From Theocolax elegans (taxonomy: Eukaryota; Arthropoda; Insecta; Hymenoptera; Cerocephalidae): DNA of 64,000 bases. Below the pieces are notes generated by a model. That model was not told where the DNA came from, made no database searches, and saw only the letters and a list, made by a program, of their open reading frames with translations. Position 1 is the stretch's first letter. Every line of letters starts with the position of its first letter. The translations under genes were made by a program, and so were the position numbers. Below are positions 57,749 to 64,000 of this stretch, one piece after another. The stretch lies in NCBI GenBank assembly GCA_026168455.1, contig CM047425.1:9956001-10020000 (forward strand), read 5' to 3'.

Positions 57749-59820
57749 CGATTTAATTTCTTACTAAAACTTTCAAGTTGCATCTCGCGGAAAACAATAT
57801 TTTTCAAGTTCATTTGATCGTAATAATTATCTGTACGCGTACATTTGCGCCAACGGTCGACGACCTTTTTTATGCGTCGCGCTAAAATCAAGAGTCCTCG
57901 CCAACCAATTAAACGCGCAAGCAAAGGTAAATCATTATGTGCTGTCGCGATAACGGACACATACGCTTTTCGCTGCTCGATCTCATCAATCGACCTTTTC
58001 TCGCTATCGCTCAGTGCTTTCTGAATAGGCCAGCTAGACTCTGACAGTTTGCAAGAAACTCGGACCACTAAACCATGGGTTTGTCGTTTTTAAACTTTCT
58101 GTTGACCAACGCGTAGCAACATCTGTTGGATTCTCGTGGGTGTCGGGACCCATCGCCACTCAGAGCTTTTGTCAAATCGCTGATCTCTCCTAACCTATGC
58201 GCTACGTAAATTTGTCGTGTTCGCGGCTCCGTTTTAATCCAGCGTATTACGGTTTGCGAATCCGACCACAAAAATCGACCTTCGAATTTGATTTCGAGTT
58301 CTTTTCGACTGCATTAATTAAACGCGCACCGAGTAACGCCCCCTGCAATTCTAGACGAGGAACAGATAATGGTTTAATCGGAGCAACTCGCGATTTACCC
58401 ATAACAATAGAGACCATGGCAGGTGAGTCCGAAATTTCGAATCGCGCGTATACCACTGCCGCGTAAGCTGTCATACTCGCGTCACAAAAAACGTGTAACT
58501 GCGCGGATTTAAACATTTTTGTTTCGGAGTAAGACATCGAGGAATTACACATTTGTGTATATCGCGTAAATTCTTCACCCACGCGAACCATTTAACCTGT
58601 TCTTCATCGCGTAATTCATCATCCCACCCGATACTACTGCGCCAAATCTCTTGCATAATAATTCGCGATCGTAGGGTAAAAGGACTTAAAATGCCAAGAG
58701 GATCGAAAACCGACATTATTACACGTAAAAAACTCCCGTTTTGACGGTTTTCGCGACCCATTCAACAAATCTGTCGATATGCGTTCTAAACCCACATTAA
58801 ACCCTAACATATCGGTATGCGTATTCCACTTTAAACCTAATACCCGCTCTCCCCCTCGGTCGCCAATGACGTTTCTTTTGCATTTTGATTTGAAGAAGCG
58901 ATAATGGCGCAAAGAGCGTTTTCGTTGTTGCTTGCCCAACTATGCATTTTAAAATTTGCTCGCGAGTTAATGAAAATTACATCACGAATAAGCTCGCTCG
59001 CTTCATTAACATTTATCGCGCTGGACAAATAGTCGTCAACGTAGGAATTTTTTATTATACTCTCAGACGCGCGAGGCTTGGCAACAGCGAACTCGTGCGC
59101 ATTCCTGTTTTTTACATACATCGCGCTACAAGGGGACGAATTCGAGCCGAAAACTAAACATGTCATTTCGTACGTATCGGGGTATTTTTGTCGGTTCGAT
59201 CCACGCCATAAAAACCGTTGCGCTCCGCGATCTTCTTTGCGCATTTGTACGCGTAAGTACATATCTTTTATGTCAGCCTTGAATCATACCGCAAATTGGC
59301 GAAAACGCAACAAAACTCCCGGCAACGATTGGAGCAAATCTAAACCCGAGTCCAGCTGATCGTTAAGGCTTATACCGTGAGTCTTCGCCGCTGCATCAAT
59401 ACGAGTCTCACTTTTCCCGGTTTGGTTAGACTTTGAACGCCAAAATGCGGGAGATACCAAATTCGCGAGCTTTCTTCGTCATCAATCTTCTTCGCGAAAC
59501 CGTTATCGATAAACCGACTCATTTCCTTATAATATAGTTTTGCGTATTCGCTGTCTTTGTCTAACTTCTTTTCTAACGAAAATAATCTTTTAATTGCTGT
59601 CACGCGACTATCAACTTGCGGCGCTCGCTTTTCATTCCAAATTAAGCCCGTTTCCCATTTGTCACCTACAAATTTCGTAGTTCCTTCTAAAATTTCTAAA
59701 ATTCTATGCTTTCTTGGACTAATTCGATCCGTTTCGCGTTCACCAAAATTATCGAATGCAAAATACTTTTTTACTAGACTATCCAGTTGCTCATTTTCGA
59801 ATTGAAAAGATTCGCCAACT
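57745..59820 (-). pseudogene. Reverse transcriptase-RNase H region of BEL/Pao pol, broken
   Basis: Blocks in different registers together cover the domain: 59,370-59,603 with WYLPHFGVQS, the N-terminal RT motif of Pao elements; 58,837-59,262 with the active-site SYVDDYLSS (YVDD at about 59,032-59,043); 58,471-58,761 with SVFDPLGILSPFTLRSRI, the connection; 58,247-58,591 with LHVFCDASMTAYAAVVY, the first RNase H-like motif; then 58,068-58,271 with MWSDSQTVIRWI, and 57,745-58,068. At least five register changes occur. The catalytic residues I can see are intact, so the breaks rather than missense changes inactivate it. Confidence 0.88.
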
Positions 59821-60375
59821 TTATCGGAACAATTTCTTTAAACATCTGGACTGTGCTGATAATTTTATAATCGCGGTCAATATTCGCAACACCATGCGCC
59901 ACCCAACGTAAAGGTGTATGCGAAATCGCAAGAGAAGAATTTTCAACTTCACGCGTTCGGAAGTCGCGAGCAAGCGCCAGTTATCTTGTCCAATTAAAAT
60001 TTCAGGTTGCGCGTTGATATATGGCTGAATAAACACACTCTGCGTTTCGCGATTAATCGAACTACTTCTTCGTCTAAAGTTTGTACAGGAAACGACAACC
60101 GCGGAGCCGCAATCGCGTTATTAATGTAAAATTCCTTGTCGCCGATAACCTTAAAGTTGACCCTTTCGCAGCTTGTTTTTAACCGTTCCGCGATCCGTGA
60201 TTCCCTTCAAACCCGATGGAAATATGTCGACCGCAAATGTTTAACTTTTGTTTTAATTTTTCGCTAATCAATGTAACGGTCGAACCGTCATCAAGCAGCG
60301 CAAATGTGCTTATGTTTTCATTGGGCCCGAAATCTTTATCGGCAAAATCTTTAATAACGCGTATTCGCTGCCTAG
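59821..60375 (-). pseudogene. Aspartic protease region of BEL/Pao pol, broken
   Basis: A minus-strand ALLDDGSTVTLI motif at about 60,265-60,300 is the retroviral-type aspartic protease active site (Asp-Asp-Gly-Ser form seen in Pao elements). Downstream, 59,821-60,036 includes PEILIGQDNW, the conserved end of this domain. The two are in different registers, so the protease is interrupted. Confidence 0.75.
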
Positions 60376-61900
60376 TCAGAAAGACTTATTCGCGTTTGTC
60401 GAACTTCCGTTGACTTGTTGGGTCGAGCGCGTCACTGATCTTTTTAGGTTATCACGCCTAACCTTCATTCGTCGCGGGTTGTGCAAAAGCGCGTGATGAG
60501 GCTTGGCGCATTGGTCGCAATTATCGAGTTTACAATTGTCGCTAGAATGCCCTTCATCGAGGCACTTAAAACACAAGCGAAACGTTCTCGCTAAAAACCA
60601 TCGTCGTTCGAGAGTTTCTTTCGCAAAAGATGCGCATTTCGCCGGCTTGTGGTTTTCGCGATTACATATCGGACACGTGTTTGAAACGCTCGATTCGCAT
60701 GTATCATTTTCTCGTGAGCAGTTGCATATACTTTTACCGAATTAATACGCGACATTCGTTTTTTCTGCGGAGAAGGAATTTCTTCCGTTTCGAAAAGTCC
60801 ACCGGCTACCGCGAGCTCCGCTTGTTCAAACAAGAAATTAGCGAGCTTTTCAAGCTCCGTAACATCATGAGGTGCGTCGGCCGAATATTTATTAAACGAG
60901 AATTTTAAACTTTCAGGAAGCTTACTTCCGATACTCTGCGTTAGTTCGGGGCTATACAAGTAACCTATAAGGTTAAGTTTGCGAAACGCGGAAACTGAGC
61001 TTTTTAATTTCGACGCGAACATAATCAATTTTCCATTGTCGGCTTTCATATCGGGCAAGCTTTTATTTCATTGACAATTTTTCGCGCGATTACGCGTTCA
61101 TTACCGTAATGAAGCTCCAAAGTTTTCATCACCGAATTTGCGTCTTGACTCGTAGCGAGCAACGTGCTGACCGTCTCGCGAGCATCGCCTTTCAACGCAT
61201 CGAAAAGTCGCGCAATATTTTCGCGATCGCTATACTCGCCGAGTTGCGACGTCGACTCATAGGTCTTTTAAAATGAAGCCACTCCAGTGGATCTCCAGAA
61301 AATGTCGGTAACGCTTTCGCGGAGGTCATTCGATTTACGAATCGGGTATTCACTTCCCCGAAAGAAGATTCGCGAACCGCTTGCAATGTCGACATTAAAA
61401 CATCGGAAAAGCGCTGTATCACATCTGGCGTCGCATTGCCAATAAAATTTCGGATACATTACTCATTCTCGTACTGTTGACTATGTTTGCTGGTGAACCG
61501 ATGTCGAATCTCGGAGATGCCGCAACCTTCGCGTCGTCATCGTCAACGTCGACGTCGTTGCCCGCCGTCATCTCCGTCGCCTCTCTCACAGGCATCGCTG
61601 TCGTAGTAGCCGTCATGATCGCTTTGTCCTTGAGTAAAATATCCTCGATGATTCGTGCTTGCCCCTAAGCGATGCACTGGACGCTTGGACGTAGACCTTT
61701 CCGCTTGTCGCTGACTGCACGCGAACCTCCGGTGAAATCGGCTTGTCTGACGGAGGTGTGCATGCGCGCTCCTCGGTCTGAGTGCCCGTCGTCACCTCCT
61801 TCGCCGTAGTCCGAGTCGGTCTTCCCATGCGAGTTCGCTTCTCCAGGGCTGGTTCTTCTTTCTTGATAGATGCTTTCAATAGCTTTCTCTTCGGTGGCAT
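60376..61900 (-). pseudogene. Gag region of BEL/Pao element, broken
   Basis: Starts at a Met at 61,900 with a Lys/Arg-rich N-terminus. 61,192-61,422 includes LPTFSGDPLEWLHFK, the hallmark of the Pao gag domain (DUF1759). 60,591-61,058 continues it. 60,376-60,576 carries one zinc knuckle, CFKCLDEGHSSDNC (C-x2-C-x4-H-x4-C), followed by a second Cys/His-rich stretch (NCDQCAKPHHALLH). Blocks switch register near 61,660, 61,440, 61,265 and 60,700. It would package element RNA if intact. Confidence 0.85.
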
Positions 61901-62008
61901 CTTGCGAAAAAATTTTCCGAATTTGGGCCAAGTTCAAAATTTCTTTAAATTCAAACAAAATTCAGGAAATCTTCAAGTCTTCTTCAATTTCAAGATACCC
62001 GTAAATAA

Positions 62009-62026
62009 TCCCGGGTTTCGGCACCA
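62009..62026 (-). other. Primer-binding site, complementary to tRNA-Phe 3' end
   Basis: The plus strand here reads TCCCGGGTTTCGGCACCA, equal over all 18 bases to the 3' end including CCA of animal tRNA-Phe as I know it (acceptor GCCGAAA pairs with TTTCGGC). It lies three bases inside the 5' LTR, so minus-strand DNA synthesis would be primed by tRNA-Phe. Confidence 0.8.
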
Positions 62027-62029
62027 AAT

Positions 62030-62552
62030 TGTTGGGAATAGAAAATAACGGTGATCCAAATTGATTTATATATATATATAAGTTTTATTTTGTATTTGCT
62101 TCTGTAGCGGTCGCAAAGCGAATGAACAAACCAAAAAAAGACAAGCGAGACGTCGCTTTTCCCCCTTCCCTGCGCCGCTTACATTTTGTTCATATCGCGA
62201 CGGCCGCAAGTTTTGTTTTTTCGTTCGACGCAGGAATCGAGAGATTGGTTAGCGCTTCGATCGGCGCAGATTATTGATTTTTTACATCAGCTGATCGCGT
62301 GCGCTCGAAGAATCGATCCCTCCCCGCCTCTCAGCCCAAAAAGCCACGAAATCATCAATTCGCGCATACTGATCCACATTTCTGCTGGGAGTCACCTCCC
62401 GCGTGGGATCTAATAACAAAGGGGCCACATTGCCGTGAACAGTCACGCGAGAGAGGTGCGGGGATCGCAAATTTCGCGCGCATAAAAATGCTTTAAAAAA
62501 GCCGTACACGTTATTTTAATCACACTCTCAATCCCTGTGTCTATCGGTAACA
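62030..62552 (-). repeat. 5' LTR of the BEL/Pao element
   Basis: Nearly identical to the other LTR over its full length, with one substitution and three small run-length differences. It would carry promoter and polyadenylation signals for the minus-strand transcript; I cannot place a start site with confidence. Confidence 0.93.
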
Positions 62553-62557
62553 ATTAG

Positions 62558-63130
62558 TAAGGAATTTCTTAAAAACGTAATTATTTTTGAGTCTCAAATC
62601 TTACACATAAATCAATTGTTTGTAAACATAGGCGCACCTGCTCCTACATTTTCAAGTACTATCAAATTTTATTATTTATAATCCAATTATTTGTTTAACT
62701 TGGTTTGATAAAGTAGGTAGGATAAAAGTTAACTTTAGCATATCTAATCACTTAAAATTGAAAAGTATTATATTTCAATTTCTTGAGGGTTAGGCAAGTG
62801 TCAGTTTAAATAAATAAAAACCTTATTTTTACATTATATGCAGCGTTTTGTTTTTGCCAACCTCTTTAGGGTTATTAATCCAAGAATAATCTCGTACTAA
62901 ATTAATCTCATTTATAATGGCAAAATGAAGGCAATAAAAATTTGTCAACGCAAACATTCATCTGTCAGATTTATACATCTGTACGGAAAGATGTGAACTT
63001 TGAATTTGGGTTTTCGTGTGTTTAAGGAAAAACAAAGGTTTTACCCGCTATCAAACCATCCTCGATCGCAGATCCAAGCAAAAGTATTGGTTCAATCTAC
63101 ATTTTCAACCAAATTTGGACTAGCCGAGAG
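62558..63130. other. AT-rich DNA right of the BEL/Pao insertion
   Basis: No gene to about 63,000; after that composition becomes more balanced, leading into the exon-like segments. Confidence 0.4.
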
Positions 63131-63136
63131 ACTTAC

Positions 63137-63191
63137 CGCTGAATTGCCTGTGCCATATGTTGTCAGCTGAGATCAAGGATTGCGCACCAGT
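63137..63191 (-). other. Possible 55-nt exon (tentative)
   Basis: On the minus strand the segment is preceded by a pyrimidine-rich TTTCCTTCACTCAG acceptor-like sequence and followed by a strong donor GCG|GTAAGT (donor at 63,131-63,136). It is open in one frame (18 codons). No family is recognised. The apparent intron to the next segment would be only 28 nt, too short for normal insect splicing, so at most one of the two paired sites is likely used. Confidence 0.2.
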
Positions 63192-63219
63192 CTGAGTGAA
63201 GGAAAGATTGTTAACTTAC

Positions 63220-63340
63220 CGAGTAAACGAAGAAAGGAGGATTCACCATCTCAACACCATCCTCATCATTATCGTCGAGGATATGTACGTATGAATGTGT
63301 ATGTGTATTGATATATTTTTTATTTGATTACAATGATTAC
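63220..63340 (-). other. Possible exon end with strong 5' splice site (tentative)
   Basis: A minus-strand frame open for about 38 codons ends in an acidic stretch (DDNDEDGVEM) followed by VNPPFFVYS and the donor TCG|GTAAGT (donor at 63,214-63,219). There is no Met near its start, and no acceptor is evident to the right. It could be the end of a host exon, transposon debris or chance. Confidence 0.2.
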
Positions 63341-63559
63341 AAGCCTGAGTTGAAACTAAAAAAACCAATTTAATATTAACAATTAATAATTTTTTCCATA
63401 ATGATTGAAAACATTACCTGATTTTTTAAACGAAATGTATTATTACTAACTTTTATTTTAAATTTGTTAGCTAATCTATTTTCTAATCATCAATTTTACC
63501 CAATTATAAGACTCCATATTGTGACTACCTAATTTTTAAACTAAACTTTAAAATTTTTT

Positions 63560-63885
63560 CTAGTTACGTTTTATGTAAGTGGGTTTAATTCATGTTTTGC
63601 TATTACTTCAAAAATTTCAACCTATTCGATGAAGTGGTTCCTGAGATATCCTGCGGTAAGTCCATTATAGAAAAACATTAGAGTAGAGTCTCGTAATTAA
63701 TTAAAATAGTTATGTTACAAATAAATTGGCTAAAAAATTTTAAAGTAAAATTAATAATAATACAAGTAGTTTAAAAAATTAAGGATTGTTTATATTTATT
63801 ATGAAAAAAGTATTAATTATTAATATTGAATAGTTTTTTTTCAATTTTAACCCACCCTTCTCCTCTTAAGTTGTCATTTTCCTAT
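63560..63885. mobile_element. Relic of fold-back family C (right arm)
   Basis: Words GCTATTACTTCAAAAATTTC, GTGGTTCCTGAGATATCCTG, ATAAATTGGCTAAAAAATTT, ATATTGAATAGTTTTTTTT and CTCTTAAG appear in the same order as in the right arm at 35,840-36,120, with moderate divergence. The matching left arm is not found upstream. Confidence 0.65.
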
Positions 63886-64000
63886 ACTAGGGGTAACCAG
63901 GAGCGCTACGCACGCTTTTCGCTATTTAAAATCAAACTATTATAAATTTAGAAAAAAAATTATTAGAAATATTATTGAATTAAAAAAATAATTATTAAAT
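63886..64000. other. Unassigned sequence to the window end
   Basis: A short GC-richer word group (GGGGTAACCAGGAGCGCTAC) then AT-rich DNA. Nothing recognised. Confidence 0.4.

Larger units (their letters stand above)
55915..62557 (-). mobile_element. BEL/Pao LTR retrotransposon, full length, minus strand
   Basis: Two 523-bp LTRs (55,920-56,442 and 62,030-62,552) with TG...CA ends enclose gag, protease, reverse transcriptase, RNase H and integrase in BEL/Pao order, transcribed right to left. The 5-bp word ATTAG directly flanks both outer ends (55,915-55,919 and 62,553-62,557), a clean target duplication. A primer-binding site and polypurine tract are in the expected places. The LTRs differ by one substitution and three short-run indels, so insertion is recent, yet the coding region is broken by at least ten frameshifts or stops. 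The element belongs to the Belpaoviridae-type retroelements; as read it cannot make its polyprotein. Confidence 0.93.

Noticed and set aside
1..64000. CRISPR arrays, bacterial operons or riboswitches
   Set aside because: The repeats seen are tandem, degenerate or inverted without regular unique spacers, and the sequence is clearly eukaryotic.

Overview
The window is AT-rich eukaryotic DNA with no bacterial or organellar features. The BEL/Pao element, tRNA-derived SINE, non-LTR reverse transcriptase, hairpin MITEs and recurrent GAGGTTAG words (which contain the insect telomere word TTAGG) suggest an insect. A hymenopteran such as a parasitoid wasp is my best guess, but species-level placement is not possible from sequence alone. 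I find no complete host protein-coding gene. Nearly every open frame under about 110 codons is low-complexity read-through of AT-rich or microsatellite DNA.

Layout. Positions 1-52,700 look like a gene desert or one very long intron. Its AT-rich background is punctuated about every 1.5-5 kb by 0.2-0.6 kb islands of higher GC and complexity (near 0.4, 2.4, 4.8, 6.5, 10.0, 13.4, 15.4, 17.3, 20.7, 23.8, 25.1, 28.5, 30.1, 31.7, 37.2, 38.5, 41.4, 44.1, 49.9 and 51.8 kb). Most carry a (TA)n, (GA)n or (CA)n tract. They could be cis-regulatory elements or non-coding exons of a gene outside the window. Between them lie non-autonomous mobile elements: a fold-back family ending TTCCACGTGAAGTGG (3.9-4.5, 10.3-11.8, 13.7-14.3 kb); a 1.3-kb terminal-inverted-repeat element in two inverted copies (18.25-19.56 and 21.60-22.92 kb); hairpin elements at 7.8-8.6, 26.2-26.8, 33.5 and 39.2 kb; a second fold-back family at 35.2-36.1 kb, split by a SINE, with a relic at 63.6 kb; and two short TG...CA elements with 4-bp target duplications that each enclose an antisense tRNA-like domain (14.49 and 34.70 kb).

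41.9-48.3 kb holds a GGTTAG-type minisatellite and then a threefold direct duplication (2.09, 1.39 and 2.08 kb) that triplicates one complex island. The copies differ largely by single-base indels.

52.7-62.6 kb is transposon-dense and GC-richer: a SINE fragment, a truncated non-LTR retrotransposon, a broken Crypton-like tyrosine recombinase remnant, and a 6.6-kb minus-strand BEL/Pao retrotransposon with 523-bp LTRs, a 5-bp target duplication, a tRNA-Phe primer site and a polypurine tract. Its gag-pol frame is broken many times although the LTRs are nearly identical. The right edge (63.1-63.3 kb) has two short exon-like segments on the minus strand with good donor sites.
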